A stretch of DNA of 64,000 nt, from NCBI GenBank assembly GCA_964036045.1, contig OZ038385.1, forward strand, positions 56,729,919-56,793,918. Reading direction: 5' to 3'. How positions within the stretch are numbered: position 1 is the stretch's first letter; every line of letters begins with the position of its first letter. The stretch is from Eutreptiella sp. 'Long Island Sound 2002'. Its lineage: Eukaryota; Euglenozoa; Euglenophyceae; Eutreptiales; Eutreptiaceae. Under the pieces are notes generated by a model that did not search any database, was not told the origin of the DNA, and was given only the letters and a program-made list of their open reading frames with translations. The translations under genes and the position numbers were made by a program. Positions 20,430 through 33,087 of the stretch are shown piece after piece.

Positions 20430-22101
20430 GTGTATGTGGGCAAGGGACGTGGCAAGAAAGAAGGAGCGACCACGGAGAGCCCCGTGGACGGGCAGGACCA
20501 GCCCAGGATCTACACCATCCGTGACCATACCCTCGAAGTCCTGATGCACCCGGATGTGCTAGAGTTGCATGCCGTGAGAGTTGTCCATACACCGCATGGT
20601 GACGAGCGGCAGTTGAACTTGAAGGTGCGTGTACGGTGCGGACACGAGGAGTTGGTGGTGGATGTTTTGGTGGATACGGGTGCCCAGGTGACCCTGGTCC
20701 GGAGAGGGTTGTTCAAGGAGGAATCCCTGCAGCCCAGCCGTAGACCGGTACGCCTGAAGCTGGCCAATGGAGAGATTATGGGTGGTGGCACCCATGAGGC
20801 AACTATCAGTATGGAATTCTGGGAGCATGAGCGCTTGAACCGCCCGGATTTGGCGAAGAGAAACACTCTATCCGGGAACTTCTATGTGGCCGACATTACA
20901 GATTGGGATATGATCATGGGGTATGACTTCATGTTGGGAAACGCCATTGGAGCCCTTCCCCATCGTGAAACGCTGGTCCGGGAGGATAATGAATGCCTTA
21001 CGTGGCTGTCCACGGACTATGCATGCGGACCATCCCAATGGAATGCTGAGGAAAAGGATCGGATCGTCCAAGCGGTGCAAGCTGTGATTGCCAAGTCCAG
21101 AGGAGACCGCGGAGTTCAGCTCACGGAGTATGGAATGGCGCCGCAGGTGTATGCCAGGATGATGCAGACATTGGGAGCCGAAGCGCCCGAGACGGACGTC
21201 TTCGCTTCCCGGGATGCCCCACTTTTGCGGAAGTGTAGGAGGCATTGGCATCGAGGAGACTCAGCCTGGCACAGGCATTGGGGTTTGAAGGAGTGGGGGC
21301 CATGCATTGGCATGGCTCCCTGGAAAATACCAGACGTACGGTGGAGAAGATCGTTGCGGATAGGGCGAAGGGGATCCTGGTCATAACCGGCATAGGATCC
21401 ACCCCATGTCCGCTGGAAGGTCTCAAGTTGACGCTGGATTCCATCACCCTGAACGAGATGTCATTCGGGCCAAAGGAGGAGTTGTTCATCGACGCCAAGG
21501 GTTTATCAATGCCCTCCCCGGGTGAAGCGTGGGGTACCAAGGCTTTCCTGGTGGATGGGGCGCAAGCCCAGCCCACGGGTGATGAAGCATTCATCCGCAG
21601 GGTTGAGGCGGTGCCCATGCGGGTCATGTTTGAGCCCAAGGAGGCATTGACGTCCTGTCCCACGCCGAGATCGACCACGTCGTCAACCACATGCGGATGG
21701 GGATGCAGGACCGTGCGGCAGCCAAGAAGAGGCGGGCCATGGTCACATCTCCGCATTGGTGGGATGACAAGATGTTGGTCACCGGCAAGTGCGAGAACGA
21801 TGAGTTCGTGGCAAGGGTCATGGATCGCATCGCGGACCAACATGATGGTCCAGTTGGGTCGGACCCGCCGACGTGGGACTTTCCAAGAATGGGGGCCGGT
21901 AGCGACAAGAACTCGGGTGATGCCGCAAATTTCCGAAGATTATCGGTGGGAAGAGCTCCCCACGACGATGAAGACGGCATATCGGACAAGGAGAAGTCGG
22001 ACTCGGACCCGGAAGAGGCCTATATCGCAGTGCGGTCGGTTGTATCGATACCGAAGCAAGCTCTGAAGAGGCCCAGGAGAACCCGAAGGTCGCCGAGCTG
22101 A
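20430..22101 (+). pseudogene. pol: Element A pol, N-terminal part: protease and methyltransferase-like domain
   Basis: The frame 20430-21386 encodes a retropepsin with active site DTGAQ (around 20675) and a downstream GYDFMLGN segment typical of gypsy proteases. It then enters an unusual domain beginning DVFASR (21195). After a frameshift near 21290 the domain continues in the 21245-22066 frame through MHWHGSL, ILVITG and AFLVDG (about 21540-21558). Elements B and C have the same order of landmarks. In A the NPPF motif position is occupied by HGSL, so any catalytic function is probably lost. A Lys/Asp-rich linker in a third frame (to 22101) leads to reverse transcriptase. Confidence 0.7.
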
Positions 22102-23789
22102 AGGAGAGGCTGATAAATGCCTATCCGAGGCTATTCCGTGGCGTCGCCAATAAGAACTCTCCAGATCGTGGGAGGTTTGGCACAGCGAGGATCAAGCTGA
22201 AGCCGAACCGCAAGATCTATCGTCATCGGGAGTACCAACTTCAGGGCGATCGGGCCGAGGCCATGAAGAAGTTGTTGGCCGAGTTCATTGAGCGGGGCTG
22301 GATCGAACCCTGAGACAGTGAGTGGGCAGCCCAGCCTTTATCGTGCCCAAGAAGCAAAAGGGCGAGTGGAGGTTGGTGGTTGATTACAGAGGTTTGAACG
22401 AGCAAACCGAGCACGACTCGTACTCGCTTCCCCTGATCGACAACATCCTCCAAAAACAACAGAAAAAGCGGATCTTCACGGTGTTAGACCTGAAACACGG
22501 CTATCACCAGATGCCGCTACACCAGGACTCCAGGCCCTGTAAAGCGATGTCGACGCCGCTGGGGTCCATGCAGTGGAAAGTGGTGCCTATGGGCGCCAAG
22601 AATGGCAACGCCGCTTTCCAGCGCATGATGGAGGACCTGCTCGGTCCTGTCCGGGACTGTGCCGACCCCTTTGTGGATGAAATCATCATCGGGTCCGGCA
22701 CGGAAGACATGACTGAGGACGAGCTCATCGAAGCGCATGAGAAGGATCTGCGCCAAGTGCTCAGCGAGTTGGACAAGCACAACATGGTGTGCAAGCCCAC
22801 CAAAGCCTCACTCTTCGTGAAGGAAGTGGAGTTCGCGGGTCACGTGGTAGGTCCGGGGCAATGCCGTCCCATGCCTCGGAAGTTGGCGTCCCTGCACCAC
22901 TGGGAGAAGCCCCAGACCATCAGCGAACTCCGATCCTTCATGGGGTTCTGCAATTACTATTCGGGCTATGTCCGGATGTATGCAAAACTATCGGGGCCGC
23001 TGCACATAATGCTGCAGGTGGGCAAGTTCGATGGCCGGAAGGGGAGCAAGAAGAAGCTCGCCTGGACCCCTGAGGCCGAAGATGCGTTCAGCCGCCTGAA
23101 GGAGCGACTCCTGGGGCAGCTGGGGCTATTCCTGGTGGACCCGGACAAGGGATTCGTGCTACGGACGGACGCCTCGGACTCTGCTGTAGGGGCAGTCCTC
23201 GAGCAGGTCCGGGACGACGGGTCGCACGTACCCGTGGCGTTTTGGAGCCGGATCCTGGCCGATGGCCAACGTCGAACCTGGACCGCAGGGGGGGAAGGAG
23301 ACGTACGCCATTGTTTGTGCGCTCAGGAAGTGGTCTGGCCACATCGGATTACAACCGGTGGTGGTTTGTACGGACCATCAGTCCTTACAGAGCTGGCACA
23401 AGGAGCACCTCGACGGCCCCTCGGGACCGGCGGCAAGGAGGGCCCGATGGCATGAGACGTTAGCCAAGTTCGACCTCAGCGTCGTATACGTCCCGGGAAA
23501 GGACAACACTGTGGCGGATTGCCTCAGTCGATGGGCCTACCCCGCGGGCAAGGCATGGAGGGACATATCCAGCCATGGGGATGCCAAGGAGACCGAGGAG
23601 GCCAAGCACATCATCGAGATGGAGAAGGCCATGGAGCAAGAGGGGGTCAAGTGCTTCGTGGTGATGGCAAACCGTACAGACCTGGCCAAGTTCCGGGGCG
23701 CCCGACTCCAAGCTATTCGAGAGGAAACCCTCGAGCAATGGATGGTGGCCCCTGTAGAGCTAGTCAGGTCGGTGCTTACAGAAGACTGA
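22100..23789 (+). pseudogene. pol: Element A pol: reverse transcriptase and RNase H
   Basis: RT begins in one frame (E-L-K-E-R-L-I-N-A-Y-P-R) and is interrupted by a TGA at 22312-22314 and a frameshift near 22320. It then continues at 22322 with FIVPKK, WRLVVDYRGLN, FTVLDLKHGYHQMPL and MGAKNGNAAFQRMM. The catalytic YxDD box reads FVDE, so the second catalytic Asp is replaced. RNase H starts near 23155 (RTDASDSAVGAVLEQ), shifts frame near 23260, and shows KETYAIVCAL, CTDHQSL and NTVADCLSRWAYP, i.e. the D-E-D-D residues. Similarity of phrasing to element C pol confirms the family. It is inactive. Confidence 0.85.
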
Positions 23790-25312
23790 TCGGATGACTA
23801 TGCGGCATCCAAGCACTGGAGCAGGTACTGGAATGCCGTGAGCGCCCCGTCGGACGACGAATGGCCTGAGGGCTTGACCGAGGATGGGGATAAATTGTTC
23901 CTCAAGGACAAGCTATTGGTCCCTGAGAACCGAATGGAGGAGCTCATTGACCACTGGCATAACGCCCAGCTCATGCATCCGGGTCGGGACAAGATGCAGC
24001 AGGACCTGGAGTGGCGCTTCAAGTTCCCACCGGGGTAGTACGCCATCCTGGACAAGTACTGCAGCGACTGCGCCCTGTGTCGGGCCACGAAGAGCCCCAA
24101 CCACTCCACGGCTGGCAACCCGGTGTATACGGCTATACCGGAGCCCCCTATGCGGTCCGTGGCCATGGATGTATTCGCCATGCCTGAGGTTACCGTGGAA
24201 GGAGATACCTACGACTGTGTCATCCTGGCGGTGGATAGGCACAGCGGGTATATCGTGGCGGTCCCTGGCAAGAAGTCCAAGAAGAAGGACAAGAAGGACA
24301 AGCATGGAGTGGGTCTGCAGGCCAAAACCGTCGCTAATGCCATGATCAGGCATTGGCTGACGATTTTTGATGTCCCAGCTGTCATCTGCAGCGATCAGGG
24401 CAGTCAATTTGTGGGGACGTGGTGCAAGACGATGTGCAAGCACATGGGGATTCGGCACGCGAAAACCGTGGCGTACCACAGCAGGTCGAATGGCCGGGCT
24501 GAGGTGGCCGGGCGGCGATGTTCGAAAAGTTCCGCCAGCTGCACATTGACGAACCGGGCCGGAGTTGGTACAATTCGCTGTGGAGAGTAATCCAGGCGTA
24601 TCACGACCTTCCGGGGCCCACTGGACTGTCGCCCCATCGTATCCTGTTCCTACGGGATCGAGTGTCACGCACTCTCCCGTGGTTGAACCATGGCAAAGTG
24701 GCCCGGGATGCGAATGCTATGATGGCCGAGGCGGACGACACGGCGGCCAAGGTGTGCAAAGCACTTCAGGACGAGCATGAGAAGAGGGCCAAGTACTTCA
24801 AGCAGGGAAAAGTCCACAAATATGCTCTCAGAGACACCGTATGGGTGGAGCGGCACCACAAAGATGTCCTGTCCAGGCATCGGCAGGCGTCTTGGTATGT
24901 GCCGGGGGTAATTGTTTGGAAGGTTGGGCAGGATGTGTATGCCGTACGTGTGGGGGATAACAAGATCCTGGACCGCGACTATACCGAGCTTCGTCCCCGA
25001 GAACCAGACCCCAGCGGATGTCCCGTCACCTTCGAGTTCACAGCCGGAGATCTGGACTCTGATGACGAAGGGGAGGACGACGACTTCACCACCGAGAGGA
25101 TCCTGACGGACAAGCCAGACCCGGGGACGCCTGGGGGGAGGCTTTATAAAGTCCTTTGGAAGGGATTTGCTGCATCCAGAGATTCGTGGGAACCTCCGAG
25201 CAGTTTCGTGCCGAGGTACACCACGGTCTGGATGGAGTATCTAAGGAGGAAGAACATTTCTTTGGATGTCAAGGACGTGTTGGTCCATTTGGTGGCTGCA
25301 GCAGCACCGTGA
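23790..25312 (+). pseudogene. pol: Element A pol: integrase and chromodomain
   Basis: The integrase HHCC zinc finger is visible (HWHNAQLMH, then CSDCALC), broken by an in-frame TAG at 24036-24038. The DDE core follows: SVAMDVFAM, ICSDQGSQF and SNGRAEVAG supply the two Asp and the Glu. A single frameshift near 24515 moves to the 24518-25312 frame, which carries the integrase C-terminus. That frame also carries an acidic linker and a chromodomain (LYKVLWKGF ... SWEPPSSF, about 25140-25210). In chromoviruses the chromodomain directs insertion to particular chromatin. The stop is at 25310-25312. Confidence 0.85.
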
Positions 25313-25696
25313 TGGATCCACCTTGGCATTTTTGTTTGTTTTTGTGCTTGGGAGACGGGTGAGGGCGTTCATCCGGGGATTTTTGGGCCTTGATTGGCCA
25401 TATACCCCCTTCACTCGATCTCCACATATATATTTCATTGTGGTATACTTATTTAAGTCGACCGACGACCTTTCTCTATCTTTGATCCCCTTGGTCCATG
25501 TTGTAGATCAAGAAGAGACCGGATATGGCGGAGGGCACCGATTATGAGTGTCCTCACCCCTCCCTTGGGGCATGGGGGACGCCTACGCCGTATGTGGGGG
25601 CTCCATGTGTCCTTGGGACATTGGGGGGGGGGGGTTGGAGGCCATTGGGGTCCTCCCGTCCTCTCTTCAATGACTTCCGAGCTGATACAACGCTCT
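25313..25696 (+). other. Element A 3' untranslated region
   Basis: This is non-coding sequence between the pol stop and the purine tract. It has a G-run at about 25622-25632. I see no ORF or RNA gene. Confidence 0.6.
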
Positions 25697-25707
25697 GAGA
25701 AGGGGGG
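25697..25707 (+). promoter_or_regulatory. Polypurine tract of element A
   Basis: GAGAAGGGGGG lies directly before the TG of the 3' LTR, the expected position for the plus-strand primer. Confidence 0.85.
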
Positions 25708-28150
25708 TGAAGCCGGTTCGGACCCCCGTGGCCATCTTTGGGTCACTTGGGGTGTGTATCTATGGGCCGGCCAGCCGCCATGGGCTGATATCATACTCTC
25801 CCATCCACCTGATCTAACCTGATGTGATAGTGTGATAGGTTTGGCCATTCCAGCTATGAGCGGCCACATTCACAACCGAGGCGCCGCTGGCTGAGATTTA
25901 TATATCAGAATATCAGGAACCAACAGGGTTTTTTTATCATAATGTTTCCGTAATTTTTCAGCTATCCGTTCTGATTGTCAATGTATCGGCGACTGTCAGT
26001 TGGCTCGTGATTTTGCGATAACCGATTGGTTAACTATTAATTCCAGATATTTTAGCAGAAACCCCGATGAAGGGTCAGATTTCATCAGAAAAGGGTTCGT
26101 TGCTTCCGCAATTTTCATGTTACACACTCGCAAAATTAATCCGATTTTTTCAGACATTCAGAATCGAATTTTCAACTTCGAGGTCGCCGCACCTGATATG
26201 ATGCATTTCGAGTCGTCCTATATTTTTCCCTGATCACGAATCAACCTTCCTTTTGTTGTCTCCTTCATTTTTCTTGGAGATATAGGCGAAACAAAATTGA
26301 TTCGTGAGGCCACTTTGAAAGGTCATATCTCCGGCTCACGGCAAGGAATTCCAATTTTGAGAATTGGGTTGGAACCGCCTTGGTCTCAACTTAATTTGAG
26401 AAGCGTCAAACGCCTTTGATGTGTACACATGCCCGGTGTTGCAAGGGATAATGGTCAAGAGGGTAGAAAGTGATATATAACTCTTGGACCATGCAACCGA
26501 ATATTTTAATGCGACCTTCGAGTGTAACGCATGAGTGTTGGTGTTGCATAGAAACTTTCCTTGGGTTCCTACGTATTTTTAACGTGAAGTTATGTCCATG
26601 GAGGGGCATGGCATACCATGGTGGGAGCCACTTTTAAGGGTATGTGTTATATGGATGGTATGTGCTTCGCTATGCTCACCCCCATGTTATATATGTCCGT
26701 TTGTAGGAAGATATGTGGAGTCATACGTGGCAAGGGCTTCGCCCATGTCCCAATGGTGTGCTCCGTTGCGCTAGACTAAGTCTACCGCACATATAGTGCA
26801 TGTGGGAAGGCTTACGGAGCGACCCACAAGCGCCACTATCAATTTTCCCATTTTCATGGTGCATATCGTGAGGATGTTCGAAGGTGTCCCTATGCGTCCA
26901 TGTGGGGATCCAAGTGGGGGGATTGTTCGCAAATGGTCCCAAGCAATTGTGTTTTGAACCATATGTTGATACCATGGGTGAGCGAAGTTATATACTATTG
27001 TGATTACTTTGAATTTGGCTTTATTTGCATGTTTTTGACCTCATTTTATGCTCATTTTTGTATTTTATGTGCTCAACTGGTCGGCTAACAGTAAAGTGCC
27101 TAGAGATCCGTGAACTATGGTATGTTGCTTATATATTGGCATATGCTTCGGTGTTGCACCTCACCATATGCCGGATCACGTTGTCACTTTGGCATGGCAC
27201 ACGAGGCCTCACAAAATTAGGTCTCAAATTCGTGAGTTGACTTGGGAAGCATGGCATGTATATACCCGGAGGGGTTTGGGAGCCAATGTTGGGATATTCT
27301 TGGGCATGGACCCTTGGTCTGTATCACCCTTGTATATTACTCTCCGGTTTGACACATGCATGGAGCATTTGAACATTTGCCGTATGCATTTTTGAGTATA
27401 TATTTGAATTTTGGGCACTATGGTGTGATGTGCCTAATTTTGCTATGTTGTGAGGTCATCTTCATGGGGCAATTCTCCAAGCCCAATCGACTCCAAGTCC
27501 CACCCAGGTTATGTCAGGGTAGGGCATGGTCCTGAGTGCCACTCTAGGCCATGACACGCCACCTCCCCTACTGGGCTAGAATTCAGAAGCTTGGGAGGGA
27601 ACACATTTTTGGGGTTTGTGTAGTGACTTTTGACACATGGCATTTAGCCATCTTATTTGACTTGGTTCGGGGCATCATGTTGGCGAGTCAAGGGAAGGTC
27701 CTGAGTCCAGGGAATGAGGGGTCTGTGGCTGTGATTGTGTATGTTTCCATCTTTCCCCAATTGTGCTTGATTTGTGTTCATATGCCAATTTCAGGGCTTC
27801 TTTTCCCATTATTCTATTGGTGCAATTCTATGTACATGCCCAACGCCCGTGTCTCCGTGTGCACCGTGAGACAACCGGCGTGTTGAAAGATGTTGTTGAG
27901 TGTCAACGCGGGACATCAGACACCTTTGGAAGGCCTCATTGTGGATTTGGAATTCAGCTATTGTACTTGGGAGTTGGTTATTGCAAGGGATCAGGGTTTG
28001 TGTGAAGGAGCCATATTTTACTATTTTTTGTGGGAAATTGTACAGGATAAGGCAAGATCATGCAGAACCTGGTGAGAAGCAAGACCATAGGAGTGACAGG
28101 AAATGGTGGAAGGGGTACAGCAGGGGCTGGTCCTGGTAGGAACCTTCTTT
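25708..28150 (+). repeat. 3' LTR of element A (2443 bp)
   Basis: It matches 5534-7975 throughout with scattered substitutions. It ends CCTTCTTT directly before ACTAG (28151-28155). Confidence 0.9.
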
Positions 28151-28155
28151 ACTAG
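28151..28155. repeat. Target-site duplication of element A, right copy (ACTAG)
   Basis: It is identical to 5529-5533. B gag resumes here in the same codon phase. Confidence 0.9.
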
Positions 28156-31100
28156 GGTGAAAAGGAGTCAGGAGTTGATGGATCCTCCAACTCAAGGTGA
28201 GTCGAGTCTCCTAGGCGAAGCTCAAGACATCTCCTTTATTAAGGAGTTTGTACATTCTTCTCAACGTGGTAAACAGCCACTTACAGTGGAGAGAGTCTTA
28301 GAGACCTCCACTCGGGAGCAAGAGGAAAGAGTGGAGCCTAGTGAAATTGGCGAACTGCAAGACCTTTCGCCACGACGTGTGCGGAAGTACGGGTTACCTT
28401 CTAGTGCTACCATGGGATCCCATACTACTCCTACCGTGGTTACTGCGAGTGTCCCTGCAAAGGGGCATGTTCCCGCTCTACTTATGGCCCCAGGATCGTA
28501 CGGGGGAGAGGGTCAGCAGGAACTACCTGTGGGATCCTTGGACGTGAAGGATGTTAGTGACCACCTCACAGAAGACTCTAGAGCAGTGGGCCACCACATC
28601 CTAGGGGGGACGTTGCCCGTCCCTCCGCCAGACAACATGTCTGACACTTGTGGGTACGCTAGAAGAAATAGCACTTCCCCTACATTAGTTAGCCAAGGCG
28701 GGCATCGGGAGAGCTTAGCACTTCCCGTAACACTTGAGTCGTCACCTACCGAAGAACTTAGGGGCACCTCTAATACGTGTGGTTAGCCCGAAGAGGAGCC
28801 CCAAGGGACTGGCTACGAAAGAAGACATTCCCCTGGTGCTGACTTCTCCATGGCTGTAGAGGACAATGTTGACTCCCATGGTGATCCCAAGGAATTAGCA
28901 CGACCCTTAGGCGGAAAGGTAAAGGTGAAGACTGTGGTAGACACTCTCAAGAAGCAGGCTGCCCAAATGAACCAATTGAGCCTTGAAATGCTCAACTACA
29001 AGGAGGATGTACAAGCCACCCTCCAGAGATTGGCTTTGAGGCTAGAAGCCTTGGCCTCTCCAACCAAGACCGGAGCTCTTCAAACTCAATTGCAGGGCCC
29101 CCTGGAACAGCCGCAAGAGCTAAGAAACAACCAGGAGACCACAAAGGCTCACCTAGAGTACCGCGTACAAGGGTTGTACAGTGACGTGCAGAGCATGGGG
29201 CACTTGCCAGAGGAATTGCCGGTGCTGTATGAGGATATGAAAAAGCTCATCAGTACCAAGGCTGAGCAGTCCCTGTGTGCCCCTACTAAGGTTCAAGAAC
29301 AGCTAGACTCCATGCAGCATGATCTGAAGACTCTGAAGGACCCCATGCGTGTCCTCAAGTTTACAGCTACGGGAATGGAGAACCCTGACAAGGGTACCCC
29401 GAGTCCCTATTTGTTACTAGAGCGTACCCCACCTGAGCTGGAAGAACTGAAGATGGTGGAAAAGGAGGCCATCAAGTATTACAAAGATGCCTCAGAAGCC
29501 CCTGGTGAAAGCGGTGCAAGGGGTCCCTCCGCAAGGGTTCCCTTGCTGCAAGAGCCTTGCTTTGATGGTTCCGATTTCCTTTCCTTTTGCTGCGGCTACA
29601 ACAGGTGGTTGATCTTGACTGACCAAGCAACCGCCAATTCCCTCAAGAAAAGCCAATGGCTCATTCAGTTCTGTTCGGCTAAGGTCCAGACAGCAGTCGA
29701 AAACACCTTCAACCGTTTAAGCTCGGATCCTAAGTTGTTTGATAGGTTCTTGGACGCCCTCCATTCCAACTACCATAGTGTCAATACAAATACTAGCTTA
29801 AGGGAGGAGCAACTGGCTTTACAACCTCTAGGGTCAACACCCACTACAGACCAAGTCCAGGAATTGATCACTGCTAGGGATGAGGTACGGTCTAAGATGT
29901 CCCCAGGATCCATGTCCCAACAAGAAGAGCTGATTCATTTCCAAAGCCGTGTGCCCAAAGAGCTTTTAAAGCGCCTACGGGATAATGACCAGAAGAAACA
30001 TCTTACGGAAAGGCTGGATACCCTCCAAGCCTTGCTGCGTCACGAAGCCAAAGAGTTGACTAAAGAAGCCCATGCTGACCGACTTCGCGACAGCATGCTA
30101 GAAAGGTTATGCAATACGCCTTTAGGCAAGAGCACTCGGAACCCCTCTCCTCCTATCAGAAAACCAAAGGAGGCTACGGTGAATTCTTTGGTTGAATATG
30201 TGCCCTCCTATGGGACAGAGGGCTCCCATTGGGGAGAAGACTATAGTACCTTCAATTGGAGCCAGCAGCCGAACAGAGCAGAGGCCCTCTGGGTTCCAGA
30301 AACTCACGCTATATTTACTGAAGAAGACGTGATGGCCATAAACGCAAGCGTGAGTGGCAAAGGGAAGACGGGGAAGAAGCCCACAGAAGAGGAGATGCTT
30401 GAGTATAATATGTTCAGAGCCCGCATCATGTGTGGCTATTGTGGCAAGAAAGGGCACTTCACTTCCTGGTGCTGGAAGAAGCAGAACGATGAACAAGGCA
30501 AAGGAAAAGCAAAAGGCAAGGGAAGAGGAAAAGGGGGTGAACCAGGTCAAGGGCGTGGTGGGCAAGGTCCTCAAGGAAAAGGGAAAGGTACCGCTCAAGA
30601 GTCTTCGACTACCCTTTCGGGTGAGGACATTCCTCCACCACTCCCCATGATGCCACCGTTGGAACACCCCCTGGGCCCTTTGAATGAAGTCCACCCTTGG
30701 TCAAAGGCAACCGCTACTGCAGGGCCTAGTGCCCCTGCGAGTTCCTCGGGAACTGCATCTTCTATGACTGTTCACCCGGCGGCTTCCAATATGAGCATTG
30801 ACCGTGATCCCAGAGAAGGCACTACTAATGATGGCCCCGATAAGAAGCGGACCAGGTTCAACTTCCTCAAGGAGGAACTTGTGAACCTCCTAGGAGCCAA
30901 CCTATTGACTCTGGACATAGTGGTTGGAGGACAGACGGTGGAAGCATTCTTGGACACCGGTGCCACTATTTGTGCCGTCGCCGCTTCAATAGTACCGCCT
31001 TTTCTGATTACGAGTGCTTCCGTATCCTTGCTGCGCATGGGAGACGGACACCGAGTCATGACACAAGGCATGGGTCGTTGTCATATTCCATTTGACAATG

Positions 31101-31552
31101 GAGAGATTGTAAGTCAAGACTTCACAATCTTTGATACCACGGCCTTCAAAGGTGTGGTGGGACTCAATTGCCTCCTCAGAGATGACTCTCCGAGGTTCAA
31201 GGCTTTAGAACTGGACCCACCGGCTCTCATCTTTGAGAATGCCTCCAAGAAAGAGCTTAGGATTACCCTCACGGTTCCTACCACACCCCCGCCTTCAGCT
31301 TTTGGCTTCCTCCACGCGTCAAGGTTCAAAACTGAAAACTACCGATTGGGCCCTAGGTTCAGAACGCCGCCCTCTCCGAGCTTGGAAAAGAAGTGTCAGT
31401 TGATTTGTTTGCCAATGCGCTCAACCATACCTCCCCTCTTTGGTGTTGAAAGAGCCAGGAGGGAAGTCGGCGTGACGGTACAACTGGGCTACCTTGACCG
31501 ATGGGCGCCCTCCCGTCAAGGTATGCCCGTGGGCCAATCCCCCTTTCTCTAA
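28156..31552 (+). pseudogene. gag-pro: Element B gag-protease
   Basis: The frame that begins in 5205-5533 resumes here. It is interrupted by one in-frame TAG at 28784-28786 and then runs 28787-31552. It holds a coiled coil (about 28960-29380) and a gag domain (about 29560-30110). A canonical zinc knuckle CX2CX4HX4C follows (30430-30471), then a Lys/Gly-rich tail. A retropepsin with FLDTGAT (about 30945-30965) follows in the same frame, so gag and protease are fused. The last ~60 codons are out of frame with the following domain: the frame that reads VDLFAN at 31402 differs from the protease frame. Element A inserted near the 5' end. Confidence 0.8.
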
Positions 31553-32080
31553 AATCCATCATGTACTTTGCAAGGTCATTTTGGATAAGGCCCACCTCCT
31601 CATATCCACTCCTGATTGGTCAGTGAGTGAGAGTGCCAGGAAATGGAGACCCATGTTGGATGCACTGACCATTCACAGAGTTACCTTTCCGGACATACCT
31701 TTGTGGATACGGGATGGTTCTTGTGAAGTCTTACCCAGACCCCCTTGGGTAACCATTATCTCTGAGCTTGAAGGCTCACGGATGTCAAGACAAAATGTTC
31801 CTTCAAGTCTTCGCAAGTGGGTCCTAGTTCGGCACATGCACAAGTCACTAGTGCAACTCTTAGATTTCTTTCCCAATGCCAGGTTACCCTGGCACCAAGA
31901 GTCTTGTTCTACACAAGACTTGCAGCAAGCGGGCCCTATTGTGGAGGCAAGCACTGCCCTCCAGTACGGTAAGGATCTAGAACAAGATTCGGAGGGGGTA
32001 AGTGAATTGCCCCCCTCAACTGATGAAGTCGAGCATTTCGGAGGTTGCTTGGATGAACTTACTGATGCTATGTATGTTCT
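31380..32080 (+). pseudogene. pol: Element B methyltransferase-like domain (frameshifted)
   Basis: The domain opens with VDLFANALN (31399-31425) in one frame. It passes through the tail of the 31552 ORF, then continues in the 31494-32159 frame with WANPPF (31530-31547), CKVILDKAHLLISTPDW and a following acidic linker. The order DxFA ... NPPF ... DKA-x-LL matches the domain in element C and the degenerate one in A. NPPF resembles motif IV (D/N-P-P-Y/F) of N6-adenine methyltransferases; activity here is unproven and the frame is broken. The frame ends at the insertion point of G. Confidence 0.65.
32064..32080. repeat. 17-bp flanking repeat of insert G, left copy
   Basis: GATGCTATGTATGTTCT here and GATGCTATGTCTGTTCT at 34396-34412 differ at one base. 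Both encode Asp-Ala-Met-x-Val-Leu in the B pol frame. Confidence 0.8.
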
Positions 32081-32379
32081 TAAGAGGTCACAAAATTTAT
32101 CAGTGTGGAACAGTACGGAGAATAAGATACACACTGAAATAGTATGTACAATGTACTGAAGTAACTGATGGGCTTTGGAGGCCCGAGTGTGGATGTGGAG
32201 AGATATGTGGCGAATAGCATAGTAGTTGGAATAGAAAATGGGGAGTGCTTGGCTTTCTTAAGGCCACTGGTCCACCAGGGTGCACCCAGGATAAGCAGCG
32301 TAGCTGCAGAGATTTGAGTTAATGACAGACGATGGTGGCGTGGTAAAATTGATTGATGGGTTGATAGTTTATTTCTGAA

Positions 32380-32528
32380 CAAGATGTGTACTTGGTGTGT
32401 ACCTGGTGTGCATCTGGTGTGTACCTGGTGTGTATGTTGTGGACTTGGTGTGTACCAGTGTACGTGGTGTGTACTTTATGTACCTGGTGTACACCTGGCG
32501 TGCAGCCGTTGCGTACCCGATGTACCAC
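32380..32528 (+). repeat. Imperfect GTGTACCTG-type minisatellite
   Basis: About 12 degenerate copies of a 10-13 base motif (TGGTGTGTACC and variants) occur in insert G. The period is irregular. Confidence 0.7.
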
Positions 32529-32691
32529 CGGCGTAGACCTGCTGCGAGTGTGTCAGTTGTGAGGTATAGATTTTGAGTGTGAAAAGACATAATGTGAAGT
32601 GATCATGGAAGTACCCTTGTGGACTGCGTCTCCACTCTGTTTTTGAAGACCACCTGTAGTTTCACCCCTAGGGGAAAAGCCACACCATGGT

Positions 32692-32843
32692 TTTCAAATG
32701 AAATACAGAGGGCAAAGCAAACTGACATAAGATGAAAAATTCACTATATAATCAGTCTCACTGTGATTTCAAATGAAATACAGAGGGCAGAGCAAACTGA
32801 CATAAGATGAAAAATTCATTATATAATCAGTCTCACTGTGATG
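32692..32843 (+). repeat. 76-bp tandem duplication
   Basis: Two adjacent copies begin at about 32692 and 32768 (TTCAAATGAAATACAGAGGG) with only a couple of differences. Confidence 0.85.
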
Positions 32844-33087
32844 GAGTTGCAGAAGACAAAGTCATTTCACAACATGGAGTATTAGATGGATAACCAACAT
32901 ACTTGTGTGAGCTGGTGTGTGTGGTAAAAAATTCACTGCGGCAAATTGGCAACTCAAGCCACAGCATACATAATCTGACACAAAGGTAGTTCTACTTGCA
33001 CCTAGAGAAGGCATGCTGTGAGGCCCTTTTGCAAAAATAGGCCGTTGCTGACTGAGTCAAAATTTACATCAGTAAATGAGAGATTAT

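Larger units (their letters stand above)
5534..28150 (+). mobile_element. Ty3/gypsy LTR retrotransposon A (degenerate, 22.6 kb including insert F2)
   Basis: The element is defined by long direct LTRs (5534-7975 and 25708-28150), a 5-bp target duplication ACTAG, a primer-binding site one base after the 5' LTR and a purine tract just before the 3' LTR. It carries gag, protease, methyltransferase-like domain, reverse transcriptase, RNase H, integrase and chromodomain in that order, placing it among chromodomain-bearing Ty3/gypsy elements. The frame is broken by several frameshifts and stops, and the LTRs differ at roughly 35-40 positions by eye, so it is an old, inactive copy. It has itself been invaded by F2 (8305-16916). 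It lies within gag of element B. Confidence 0.9.
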
